64,000 bases of DNA, from assembly GCA_020635395.1 (NCBI GenBank), contig JACJZV010000002.1:62001-126000 (forward strand), in the 5' to 3' direction. The notes under the pieces are model-generated. The model saw only the letters and a list, made by a program, of their open reading frames with translations. It was not told the DNA's origin and ran no database searches. The position numbers and the translations under genes are program-made. Below, in pieces: positions 44,525 through 54,000 of this stretch. Within the stretch, counting starts at the first letter, position 1; every line of letters starts with the position of its first letter. Source of the stretch: Flavobacteriales bacterium. Lineage in GTDB: Bacteria; Bacteroidota; Bacteroidia; NS11-12g; UBA9320.

Positions 44525-44848
44525 ATGACAATTGCAGAAGCTCAGCGACAGGTAGATGATTGGATAAAAACCATTGGTGTTCGGTATTTTAACGAATTGA
44601 CCAATACCGCCATTTTGATGGAAGAAGTGGGCGAAGTAGCCCGCATTATGGCTCGTGTCTATGGCGAACAATCATCAAAAGACAGCGATTTGGCAAAAAA
44701 CTTGCCCGACGAAATGGCTGATGTGCTTTTTGTGCTAATCTGCCTTGCCAACCAAACGGGAATAGATTTAACCGAGGCTCTTACTAAAAATATCGAAAAG
44801 AAAACTCAACGAGATTTTAATCGGCACAAAAGCAATCCGAAACTATAA
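44525..44848 (+). CDS. MazG-like nucleotide pyrophosphohydrolase
   Basis: A 107-residue single MazG/all-alpha NTP pyrophosphatase domain. The metal-binding EEVGE (residues about 35-39) and the second acidic motif DEMADVLF (near 65-72) are intact. It probably hydrolyses a non-canonical or surplus NTP to NMP and PPi; the substrate is not predictable. No membrane segment. Convergent with gltA, with only 26 bases between stops. Confidence 0.9.
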   Translation: MTIAEAQRQVDDWIKTIGVRYFNELTNTAILMEEVGEVARIMARVYGEQSSKDSDLAKNLPDEMADVLFVLICLANQTGIDLTEALTKNIEKKTQRDFNRHKSNPKL

Positions 44849-44874
44849 TATTAGTAAACGTAGCGAAAACGACC

Positions 44875-46164
44875 TTATTTTCGGTCGCCCATGTCGGTAA
44901 ACGAACGCAACGTTGGCCCTGTATAAATTTGCCGTGGACGACCGATTGGGTCTTTGTGGTCACGCATTTCTTTCCATTGGGCAATCCAACCCGGTAGGCG
45001 ACCAAGAGCAAAAAGTACAGTAAACATTTCCACAGGGAAGCCCATAGCTCTGTAAATTATTCCAGAATAGAAGTCAACATTCGGGAACAATTTTCTTTCA
45101 GCAAAGTATGGATCGGCCAAAGCCGTTTCTTCCAGCCTTTTTGCAATGTCTAACACAGGGTCGTGTACGCCCAATTTGTTCAAAATATCATCGCACGATT
45201 TTTTGATAATCAATGCACGAGGGTCGTAGTTTTTATAAACTCTATGCCCAAATCCCATCAACCGGAATGGGTCGTTTTTATCTTTTGCTTTATTGATGTA
45301 TTTTTCGGCATCGCCACCATCTTCTCTAATGGCTTCCAACATTTCTATAACTTGCTGGTTGGCACCACCATGCAATGGCCCCCAAAGAGCGGCCACACCG
45401 GCAGAGATACAAGCATACAAGTTTGAGTGCGATGAACCCACCATTCTAACCGTAGAGGCTGAACAGTTTTGCTCGTGGTCGGCATGCAAAATCAACAGTT
45501 TATTCATGGCTTCAACAAATACCGGATCAATTTCGTAATCTTCGGTAATGTTCTTAAAAGTCATGTTTAAGAAATTGGAAACATAATCCAAATTGTTTTT
45601 GGGATAAATAATGGGATGCCCTTTTGCCTTTTTGTGCAGCATTGCTACAATAGTTGGCATTTTGGCAATCAATCGGCGGATGGTTCTAAACTGATCTTCT
45701 TCGCTCAAATTTGGATTGAGTGATTCAGGATAAAATGAAGAAAGTGAGGATATCATGGCTGTAAGCTGCCCCATCGGGTGCGAGCCTGTGGGCCATGCTT
45801 TAAAGATGTTCTCCATATCTTCGTTTACCAATGTATGGTGACGAATTTGGTAATCCCAATCCTCATATTCTGCCTTTGTGGGCAGTTCGCCATTAATTAG
45901 CAAATAGGCCACTTCTAAAAACGATGCTTTAGAGGCCAATTCTTCGATTGAGTATCCTCGGTGTCTTAAAATTCCCGCTTCTCCATCTAAATAGGTAACA
46001 TTGCTAACGGTACTTCCCGTGTTTTTAAAACCCACGTCAAGCGTTATAGCTCCGGTTACGTTTCGAAGTTCGGATATATCAATACCAACTTCATTCTCTG
46101 AACCAACTATTAATGGGAGCTCTACTTCTTTACCTTGAAACGTAATTCGGGCTGTTTCTGACAT
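44875..46164 (-). CDS. gltA: Citrate synthase
   Basis: Condenses oxaloacetate and acetyl-CoA, first step of the TCA cycle. 429 residues, the type II (hexameric, NADH-regulated group) length. Active-site elements are His in ILHADHEQNCSAST, His in LWGPLHGGANQ, and MGFGHRVYKNYDPRA. PNVDFYSGIIYRAMGFP carries the catalytic Asp. Monocistronic by context. Confidence 0.97.
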   Translation of the reverse strand: MSETARITFQGKEVELPLIVGSENEVGIDISELRNVTGAITLDVGFKNTGSTVSNVTYLDGEAGILRHRGYSIEELASKASFLEVAYLLINGELPTKAEYEDWDYQIRHHTLVNEDMENIFKAWPTGSHPMGQLTAMISSLSSFYPESLNPNLSEEDQFRTIRRLIAKMPTIVAMLHKKAKGHPIIYPKNNLDYVSNFLNMTFKNITEDYEIDPVFVEAMNKLLILHADHEQNCSASTVRMVGSSHSNLYACISAGVAALWGPLHGGANQQVIEMLEAIREDGGDAEKYINKAKDKNDPFRLMGFGHRVYKNYDPRALIIKKSCDDILNKLGVHDPVLDIAKRLEETALADPYFAERKLFPNVDFYSGIIYRAMGFPVEMFTVLFALGRLPGWIAQWKEMRDHKDPIGRPRQIYTGPTLRSFTDMGDRK

Positions 46165-46191
46165 CTAATTTTACTTTATCTTTTCGACGGG

Positions 46192-46199
46192 CGAAATTA
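46192..46199 (-). promoter_or_regulatory. Variant -7 element (TAATTTCG) before gltA
   Basis: Minus strand TAATTTCG, 27 bases before the gltA ATG; the third base of the TTTG block is C, as at three other genes here. Confidence 0.3.
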
Positions 46200-46426
46200 C
46201 TTTTTTTTGAAGATTTTTTTCGACACAAAAGCTGAAATGTTTCCAACATCCAAAAATGGCAAAAAATTACACACAATTAGCTGATAATCAATTGGTTGCA
46301 AAATTGTCATTCTATTGTAAATTCGTTTTTAAAGACATAGTTGTAAGTTCTTGGTAAAAGATGCCATTTAAAACTAAAATAAGTTTGCAAAATCTTATCG
46401 CTGCGGTGCAAATTTCTTTTTTTGGA

Positions 46427-46434
46427 TAACTTTG
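46427..46434 (+). promoter_or_regulatory. Bacteroidota -7 element before the 46456 gene
   Basis: TAACTTTG, a full TAnnTTTG match, 21 bases before the ATG at 46456. The rest of the 291-base gltA/46456 gap shows nothing recognisable. Confidence 0.45.
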
Positions 46435-46455
46435 TCAAGTATTTAAAATTCTGAC

Positions 46456-47133
46456 ATGGGCAGCAAGATGGACTTAATTTTAAACGGGCTTAATCATAAG
46501 GCCGACTTAAAACAACGGATTTATAAAAACTCATTAGAAATTTTTGAGCAATTTAAAACCGCTGCCCAAGAAATAGCGGGCAAACTCGCACCTGAGGTTT
46601 TGACCAAAAATTCGGCTGTAGAAGTTATTGTAAACGATTTTGGTCAATTCGAATTTCACCTAAAATTTTCGGGAGACACCATTGTTTTCATACTGCACAC
46701 CAATGTTTTCACTTTTCCACCCGAGCATTTAATGATGAAATCGAAATACATAAAAGAGAATGAAGATAGGGGCTATTTTGCCATGATTCAGATTTATAAT
46801 TTTTTGAGTGATTCCATCAAATACAACCGATTAGCAGATCCGGGCTATTTATTGGCACGTTTTTTTGTAAACATCGAAGATAGATTTTATGTCGAAGGGA
46901 AGCGGCAATTGGCATTTTTATATAAAGAACCCGGCAAGCATCTGGTATCAAAGGAAAGTATTGATGCCATTATTGAGCAATGCATGTTGTATTGCTTAGA
47001 TTTTGATTTGTTTGTGCCGCCGGCAGAAAACTTTAGCCAAATAACCATTGAACAAAAAAATTATTTCAACAACCCATCAGGACTGGCCACCGGCAAAAGG
47101 CTCGGTTTTGACATTACCAATAGAGCAAATTAA
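46456..47133 (+). CDS. Conserved-looking cytoplasmic protein of unknown function
   Basis: 225 residues, no signal peptide or membrane helix. It has a helical N-terminus (LKQRIYKNSLEIFEQFKTAA) and a beta segment (VEVIVNDFGQFEFHLKFSGD, then TIVFILHTNVF). A later part is rich in aromatic residues (RFFVNIEDRFYVEGKRQLAF). I do not recognise the family. Its stop is directly followed by the ATG of the next gene, so the two are probably translated together. Confidence 0.75.
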   Translation: MGSKMDLILNGLNHKADLKQRIYKNSLEIFEQFKTAAQEIAGKLAPEVLTKNSAVEVIVNDFGQFEFHLKFSGDTIVFILHTNVFTFPPEHLMMKSKYIKENEDRGYFAMIQIYNFLSDSIKYNRLADPGYLLARFFVNIEDRFYVEGKRQLAFLYKEPGKHLVSKESIDAIIEQCMLYCLDFDLFVPPAENFSQITIEQKNYFNNPSGLATGKRLGFDITNRAN

Positions 47134-47907
47134 ATGAAAGCTGTTTTAAAATTTTCCTTTTTAGTCATGACGATTTTTGCATTTGCAAGTTGTCAAATGA
47201 GGTATGGAAACATTCCAAGAACCAATAGATTGTTATCTCATAATCAACCATCAAAACCTTTGGGCGGGCATTATGTTAAACCAAAATCGGTAGAGGCCGC
47301 ATCTATCTCTGAACAACCCACTGAGACAGGCAAGAATCAGCCAAAAATGCCAAAAGCAGATAGTCAACAATCGGCAACAAATCCGCTGCCCAAAAAGGTT
47401 ACATCCGTAATAAAAGAAATTCCTACTATCGTTGCCTCAACACATCAAAACAAGCCTTTTGTTACCGAAACTGACTCTACCAAAAATGACATTTCAGCTA
47501 AACCTCAAAACAAAAAAAAGATTTCCGGTTCTGCCATTGGATTATTTTCGGTGGCGGCACTCCTTAATTTAATGTTTATTGTAAACGGAACTTATGGTTT
47601 GATGGGATTTGTGGCACTAACCTTTTTAGGTTTGGTTATTCTAATCTATTTAATCAGCCAACTAATTACCAATATAAACGACAATACACCACTTCGACCC
47701 AGTAGAAGAAAAATAATGGGTAAATCGCAAGAATCGGCTCTGCGATTTGTTCAGTTAAGCCTTATTCTGATGCTTTCTTGCTATACTTTGGCATTGGTTT
47801 TTTCTATTTTATGGATAGATGGTCTAGTGGCTTTGTTTGGTGTGCTTGGTTTTATTGCTATGATTTCTTTCCTCATTTCCGGATTGGTGTACCTTTTCTC
47901 CTATTAG
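47134..47907 (+). CDS. Lipoprotein with C-terminal membrane helices, unknown function
   Basis: 257 residues. A lipoprotein-type start (MKAVLKFSFLVMTIFAFASC, Cys20) is followed by about 110 polar, Pro/Lys/Ser/Gln-rich residues that look disordered. Four hydrophobic helices follow (about 135-152, 155-178, 205-225 and 230-255). A lipid-anchored N-terminus together with four helices is an unusual combination. No spacer separates it from the preceding gene. Family not recognised. Confidence 0.7.
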   Translation: MKAVLKFSFLVMTIFAFASCQMRYGNIPRTNRLLSHNQPSKPLGGHYVKPKSVEAASISEQPTETGKNQPKMPKADSQQSATNPLPKKVTSVIKEIPTIVASTHQNKPFVTETDSTKNDISAKPQNKKKISGSAIGLFSVAALLNLMFIVNGTYGLMGFVALTFLGLVILIYLISQLITNINDNTPLRPSRRKIMGKSQESALRFVQLSLILMLSCYTLALVFSILWIDGLVALFGVLGFIAMISFLISGLVYLFSY

Positions 47908-47913
47908 CGAAAT

Positions 47914-48177
47914 TTAAACCAATTGCAAGGCTTTTAATCCTTTGGCAGTAATTTGATATCTATAATCTCCCATAAAATCAGAATCATAGCCCAAACTTCG
48001 CACCCAATCTCCTTTTTCGTTTGGCAACATCGGCGAAACCATTTCGTCGTGCAACAAAGTTTTAAGCACATCGCCAATAATGTGTTTTCCGGCTTTTATT
48101 CGGCACTCCTCCACAATATTTTCAAAATTTTCGGGAAACAACAATTGTTCTAAAACCGCTTTTGCCAATTCATCCAT
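47914..48177 (-). CDS. Small winged-helix-like protein
   Basis: 87 residues. The pattern is helix (MDELAKAVLEQLLFP), helix (GKHIIGDVLKTLLHDEMVSPML), then a beta hairpin and a last short helix (YQITAKGLKALQLV). It ends like many MarR/PadR winged helices, where ITxxGxxAL is common. No catalytic motif. It is the last gene of the operon after the flippase-like and GT2 genes, three bases from the latter. DNA binding is an inference. Confidence 0.6.
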   Translation of the reverse strand: MDELAKAVLEQLLFPENFENIVEECRIKAGKHIIGDVLKTLLHDEMVSPMLPNEKGDWVRSLGYDSDFMGDYRYQITAKGLKALQLV

Positions 48178-48180
48178 TTT

Positions 48181-49281
48181 CTATTTTTTATAGATTCTTC
48201 CTTTCCATTGAATTGAGGTAAACTTGCTGCTCACACCAATCAAAACCACATAAATAGGGTGCAACACACTGGCTATCCAAACTTTTTTCAGCAGTATTCT
48301 TTCTTTAAAAAAAGGCAATATGTTTTTGAAGAATAAATAGTCGGCCACGAACTTTACAATAAAAGCCAAAATTGCGGCTTTCCAGCCTCCAAACAATGCA
48401 CCAATTATAACCAAAAAGAAAAACATATAGCACACCATCAAGGCCAACAACCAATCGTGACGGGGGTTGTTTAGCTGCAACCTAGTTTTTCCTGCCCACC
48501 TCAATCGTTGCCTTATAAATTCTTCAAATGATTGTGGTTGGCCAGTTTGCACCAACGCTTCTTCCGATTTGCACACGCCTATAGGTTGTGCGGCAATGGC
48601 TAATTTTTCAAGCAAAAAAACATCGTCTCCCCCAACAATTTGTTCATTGCCTACATATCCATTAACCTGCAAAAATGCCGACTTTCGAAACATCATATTT
48701 GCCCCGTTGGCAAGTGTGGGTCGGGTTTTGTTAATGGAAGAAAAACCCAAAACAATCAAACTCAAAAAGTCCAGCTGAGAGAGTTTTTTCCACCATGAAT
48801 TCGATTCAACAAATTTTACCGGCCCCGACACAAACGATTTTTCGATGGCATTTTTTCGCATCGTTTCTACCCAGGTTGGTGGCAAAATGCAATCGGCATC
48901 GGTCGAGAGTATTAAATCTGTGTTGGCCGCCGAAACTGCCGATGTCACGCCAGCCTTTTTTCCCTCAAGTCCCAAATTGGCAATCGAAATATGTTGTGAT
49001 TGGATGTGTGTATTTCTCAAAAAATCATCCACAATTTGAGCAGATTTGTCGATTGAGTGATCATTAACAAAAATGATATTCAACTCAGACTGCGGAATCG
49101 ATTGGGTTTTCAAACCATTAATTAAGATAGGCAGGTTTTGCTCCTCGTTTCTAAAGACCACCACTACTGTTACCGGTTCATTGTTTTCAACAGAAATAGT
49201 TTCAATCGAATTCCATGACCGAACTATTCTATTTAAAACAGCGGCGTACAAAACGGAAATAATTAGAACCAACCAACTCAT
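48181..49281 (-). CDS. Membrane glycosyltransferase family 2, processive type
   Basis: 366 residues. An N-terminal helix is followed by a GT-A domain with VVVFRNEEQNLPILINGL, NDHSIDKSAQ, the donor-site STDADCILPP, GGDDVFLL and the acceptor-site RQRLRWAGK (QxxRW-type). Two or three helices close the protein. QxxRW points to a processive or polysaccharide-type transferase. Its ATG overlaps the stop of the flippase-like gene by four bases, so the two products probably act in one surface-glycan or glycolipid pathway. Substrate unknown. Confidence 0.87.
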   Translation of the reverse strand: MSWLVLIISVLYAAVLNRIVRSWNSIETISVENNEPVTVVVVFRNEEQNLPILINGLKTQSIPQSELNIIFVNDHSIDKSAQIVDDFLRNTHIQSQHISIANLGLEGKKAGVTSAVSAANTDLILSTDADCILPPTWVETMRKNAIEKSFVSGPVKFVESNSWWKKLSQLDFLSLIVLGFSSINKTRPTLANGANMMFRKSAFLQVNGYVGNEQIVGGDDVFLLEKLAIAAQPIGVCKSEEALVQTGQPQSFEEFIRQRLRWAGKTRLQLNNPRHDWLLALMVCYMFFFLVIIGALFGGWKAAILAFIVKFVADYLFFKNILPFFKERILLKKVWIASVLHPIYVVLIGVSSKFTSIQWKGRIYKK

Positions 49282-50270
49282 GTCAACGATATTTTTGTTT
49301 TTATCAAAAGAATCATTCCAATGATGCCAGGTAAAACCAAATTTATAAACCAGATAATGAACGACACCAAAATGACATCGGATGAGGATAAACTCTGGCT
49401 GAACAGCGTGGTCAAAATATATCCACGAACTCCCACTTCGCCCAGGGCAACAGTCGGAATTAAGGTTTGTATGTAGTAATAAACCGGAATAAGCAGGACA
49501 AATTTAAAATCGGTAAAGCCTCCAAAATGATAGAGTAGAAAGCCTAATTGGAAGGAGAAAACCGAATATCGCAACAAAGAAAGCCCGTAAATGGTGGTCA
49601 ATGTCTTGCGTTCAAATTGGTCGAATGAATCGATAAAGTGATTGTATCTGTTTAAAAATAAGGCTTTCGAAAGTCCTTTTTTAGCTAATTGCGGCATAAA
49701 GTAATACGCCACAATTCCAACCAAAACAGTTGAAAAGGCAGCAATTTTTGCCATTACCAAACGGCCATCATCTATAAACAACGAACCAAAATAAACCACA
49801 AATGCCCCACCAATAGTAATGGTGACCGCCAACTGAGCCATACTTGCCACCATACTGGACGAAACAGCTTCTTGTCTTTTTCTGATGGGTACTGCCGTCA
49901 TTCTCCCCACAAACTCACCAACTCCATTAATGGTAAATAAACCAACCGCCACCCCCATCAATGTTCCTTTGAATGCTTTTGGCAAGCTCATTGAGCCAAA
50001 TTTGGCAAAGAGTATTTTCCATTTTATCGACTCCAGTAGCCAATTGATTGGCATTAGCAAAAGCACAATTGCTACTACCCACCATTTTTGTGCAATCAAT
50101 TCTTTATAATCTTCCACCATAGCCACGGCATCCCGTTTTACAAATATTTCGTTTATCAGAAAAATAAAAGCAAAAACCGTAACAAGCCATTTGGCATACC
50201 TTATCCACACAGTTTGCTTTGGCCGATTACCTTTTTCCGACAATTTGAAACTACCTTTGACCAATGGCAA
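49278..50270 (-). CDS. UPF0104/lysylphosphatidylglycerol synthase-like flippase-type membrane protein
   Basis: 330 residues with about eight helices and the segments GTLMGVAVGLFTINGVGEFVGR and PTVALGEVGVRGYILTTL that mark the UPF0104/LPG-synthase transmembrane family. No ATG occurs in frame near the start, so TTG at 50270 (or a TTG two codons later) is used. The start overlaps the ATG of the divergent ruvC by seven bases. In operons with GT2 enzymes such proteins are thought to help flip or assemble lipid-linked glycans; that is inference here. Confidence 0.78.
   Translation of the reverse strand: MPLVKGSFKLSEKGNRPKQTVWIRYAKWLVTVFAFIFLINEIFVKRDAVAMVEDYKELIAQKWWVVAIVLLLMPINWLLESIKWKILFAKFGSMSLPKAFKGTLMGVAVGLFTINGVGEFVGRMTAVPIRKRQEAVSSSMVASMAQLAVTITIGGAFVVYFGSLFIDDGRLVMAKIAAFSTVLVGIVAYYFMPQLAKKGLSKALFLNRYNHFIDSFDQFERKTLTTIYGLSLLRYSVFSFQLGFLLYHFGGFTDFKFVLLIPVYYYIQTLIPTVALGEVGVRGYILTTLFSQSLSSSDVILVSFIIWFINLVLPGIIGMILLIKTKISLT
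50252..50259 (+). promoter_or_regulatory. Bacteroidota -7 element before ruvC
   Basis: TACCTTTG, a full match, ends four bases before the ruvC ATG and lies inside the coding region of the divergent flippase-like gene. An almost leaderless mRNA is predicted. Confidence 0.5.
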
Positions 50271-50842
50271 ATAAGCTGTTAGATACCGACTTCGATAAAA
50301 TTATTCTTGGCATAGACCCGGGTACAAATATAATGGGCTATGGCATTTTAGGTTGTACAAAAAAGTCGTTTCAGCTTATAAGTATGGGCATTATATCTCT
50401 AAATAAGTACGACTCGCATGCTTTAAGGCTCAAAAAAATTTTTGAGCGAGTTTTGAGTTTGATAGACAGCTACCACCCAGATGAAATGGCTCTTGAAGCA
50501 CCTTTTTATGGAAAAAATGTACAGAGCATGCTCAAACTTGGCAGGGCACAAGGTGTGGCTATGGCAGCCGGATTGCACCGCGAGTTACCCATATTTGAAT
50601 ATGCACCAAAACGCATAAAACAAAGCATAACGGGCAATGGCAATGCCAGTAAAGAGCAGGTGGCCTCGATGCTTCAAACCCTCCTTAAGTTTGAGAGCAT
50701 ACCCCAAAACCTCGATGCCACCGACGGAATGGCTGCGGCAGTCTGTCATTTTTTTCAAAATGGAAGCAACCAAGTTTCTGAAACGAAGAGCTATGGCAGT
50801 TGGTCATCGTTTGTGAGCGATAACCCGAAGAGGGTGAAATGA
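50264..50842 (+). CDS. ruvC: Crossover junction endodeoxyribonuclease RuvC
   Basis: Cuts Holliday junctions in recombination together with RuvAB. 192 residues. Four catalytic acids are in place: Asp18 in LGIDPGTN, Glu78 in MALEAPFYGK, and Asp151 and Asp154 in NLDATDGMAAA. The length is slightly above the E. coli enzyme because of an eight-residue N-terminal extension. ruvA and ruvB are not adjacent. Confidence 0.95.
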   Translation: MANKLLDTDFDKIILGIDPGTNIMGYGILGCTKKSFQLISMGIISLNKYDSHALRLKKIFERVLSLIDSYHPDEMALEAPFYGKNVQSMLKLGRAQGVAMAAGLHRELPIFEYAPKRIKQSITGNGNASKEQVASMLQTLLKFESIPQNLDATDGMAAAVCHFFQNGSNQVSETKSYGSWSSFVSDNPKRVK

Positions 50843-50911
50843 AGATTCCATTTTTGAATCTACGTTTTGTTCAATATTTTTTCTTCAAATGTTAATTTAC
50901 TAAAAAGATTT

Positions 50912-50919
50912 TATATTTG
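50912..50919 (+). promoter_or_regulatory. Bacteroidota -7 element before T9SS type A giant
   Basis: TATATTTG, a full match, 93 bases before the ATG at 51013. The intervening leader shows no clear structure. Confidence 0.4.
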
Positions 50920-51012
50920 TGACCAACAAGTGTACACTAATTAAACTAACTGGGTAAGCCGAAAACCAGTCCAAACTAATAGAGTAGGCCAAATTTTATT
51001 TATTTTTTTTTC

Positions 51013-54000
51013 ATGATTAAGCACACTAAATACGTGGTGACATCATTGTTTTTGATGTTCACGTTTCTCGCATTCGGTCAATCACCGAACTATTCCAATG
51101 ATTGGCAAAACAACACAGATTATTTTGGCGGGTATCAATTACTTGTTGATGACGAGCATCATTCGTATGCAATTGGAGTTAATGAAGTATCTAACAATGG
51201 ATATCTGACGATTAAACATTATGATTCGAAAGGTACTTTAGTTAATACTTTAGAATCGCCCAATCATTTGGGTTCTTCTACAAATCCAATAATTGTCAAT
51301 CATTATATTTATTTAATATCGCAGAAGGCAAAGGGTTTTGGATTTGATGTTCTTCGTTTTCATCGAAATAAAAAATTACCAGAAATAATTTTGAGCTTTG
51401 CAGACTTTTCTCAAGGCAGTTCTGCAGGACAATTATCAATAGAAAACAACAGACTATACTTTAATTTGAAGAAAAACAATCTTCCTGTATTAAAAAGTTG
51501 CAAATTGGATGGTTCAGACGTAAAAACATTTTCAGCTCTACACGCGTCCAACAAGGCATTTGAATCTAAATTCACATTTAAAGAAAATGGAGATGTCATT
51601 TTTGCATACGGAGCTGGTGATCAGTACGGAAACCCCCAACTTTTTGTCAAGCTATTAAATAGAAACACTTTATCGACAATAAGCAGTATTCAGCAGTCAA
51701 TTTCTAGTACTGCTACTTTTCATCCAGGACACCTCATATACGACAACAATGAAGTCTTTATATCTGGGGATATAAATGACGGTTCACCTAAACTAAGAAA
51801 AATTCATATTTGGAAGTTTCATTTTAACGTAAGTGCAAATATAATCTTTGACCAAAATCAAGTTTACTTTAAGCAGCCTAGTTTTGGTGGCAAGGATTTC
51901 GAAACTCGGGAAATGGACATGGTTTTGGAGGGTTCGTATTTATATCTCTCCGCCTATTGCGACGCAGGACTTGGTGCATCGGGAGGAAGTTCTTCTCAAT
52001 TCAAAGAAGTCATCGAAATTCTTCAAGTTAATAGGTCAACCCTTGCCACATCTGCCAATGAGATATACTCCATTATTGAAAATACTCAATGGAGTGGCTA
52101 TGATTTCCGAAGACCCTTAGCCATTGGACAAAACTCATACATATTTCATTTTTACACTTACCATGGGGCTACTTCATATCAGGCAGAATATCAATCAGAA
52201 CTAAATGGTTTTGATTTAAACATTACAAACAGTCAAAATTTAACAATCAACACTTCTAACGCCGTAAATGAAGACTACGTGTCGCAAGACTTAATAGCCA
52301 AAGACTGTTATGTTTACTCATTAACTAATATATCCCATGGCTATGGACACGAAGAATCCATAATTACCCGTCACGTAGATCAAACATGCCTCCCAAATCC
52401 ATCGTGTTTCGTAGATGCAGAATTCGTGTTCGAGCAGGAAAAGCTGAATTTAACCATCACACCTGACGAGACGTTAAACGAATTTACAACGGTGCAATCC
52501 TATTCTCTTTCAATGGGAGATGGCACCACTTATAGCACTCAAGATTTTGCAGGAGATGCAATTACCCACGAATATGCAAATCCCGGAGTTTATGAAGTTT
52601 GTCTAACTGTCGTTGGCGTATTGGCTGACGGCACAACATGCACAGATGTGATATGCAAGACCATTGAAATAAAATGTTATGACCAAGGACCATGTCGAAA
52701 TACATTTACCCGTCGTTTTGACCATAGAGTTAACAATCTGTCTGACCATTCTCAGTATTGTCTAACAGACGATGAAGAAATAATTGTTGCTCACGGAAGA
52801 CAGCTAAATCCTTTTGAATATCAAATAATGGTCTCTAAGTTAGATAAAAGTGGAAATTTAATGTGGTCTTTTCTCTATAAAGACCCAAACACAATTGCCT
52901 CTTATAATTCCATAGGATATTATGAAGCCCAAGATGTTATAGAGCTTTCAAATTCCGAAATCGTAGTTACAGGAATAACGAAGGTCCAAAACGGCATTCA
53001 TATAAACAATTACGTTCCCTTCTTTTTAAAACTTGATGCCCACGGAGGCTTTATAAGCTATAGGACATACGACAATGGAGCACAAACGAATAGTGCTATT
53101 ATAAAAGAAATGAACATTTCTGTAGCTAACCAACTCTACTTAATGACATCAACAAGCAATGAAGTAATTTTTAGTGAAATAACTTACGATGGAGATGTCA
53201 TTCAGCAAGAAAGTCATGAAATATTGGCCAATCAAGCAGGAATAAGCCTAATAGACAATATTGTTCAGAATAATGGAACAACCTCTGCAGAAATTACCCT
53301 CTTGGGAAATAAAAGAATGTTGGATAATTCATCCGTCCCGTTTTTAATGACATTTAATTCAGCATGTAATCTATTAAACTTCAAAGAATACACCTCTATC
53401 GAACCCCCTTCTACGAAAATCATCAATGGAATTACATATACCAAACAGCCAAGTTTATTAGCAAAACGAATCATTACACTTCCAAATAGCACTCATGCAA
53501 TTATTGGTCAATCTGGCAGAATGATAAACCCCAATAGGTCTTCCGATGAATATATTGATGGGTTCCTTTATGTTGTAGATAATACTTTAGAATTGCTTCC
53601 GAACATATCGCACTCATATCAAATTCCTGTTGGAAGCAGTAGAAATCAGCTTGACTTTAATGCAGTTACCATAACACCCAACTCCATTTTGATTGGAGGG
53701 GCGTATGGAACTATAGGCCAATCCGTTGATCCCCCTCAAATGCCTCTTAATATCGAATTGGATCTAAACAATCCTCTTCAAATAATAAAATCTCTTGCTT
53801 TTCCAAAAGTAAAAACGGGACTATTCTTGAACACAAAAACAACATCCATCGCAGTTTTGAGCGACCAATCAATTCTAAACCTTGGGTATGAAAAAGTAAA
53901 CACCTTAGGCGGGAAAAGTGTCCCATTTTTATTTAGGACGAATGAAGTCGGTTTGAGTTGTAGTTATGACAATACCTACCAAATTATCGTACATTCGGAT

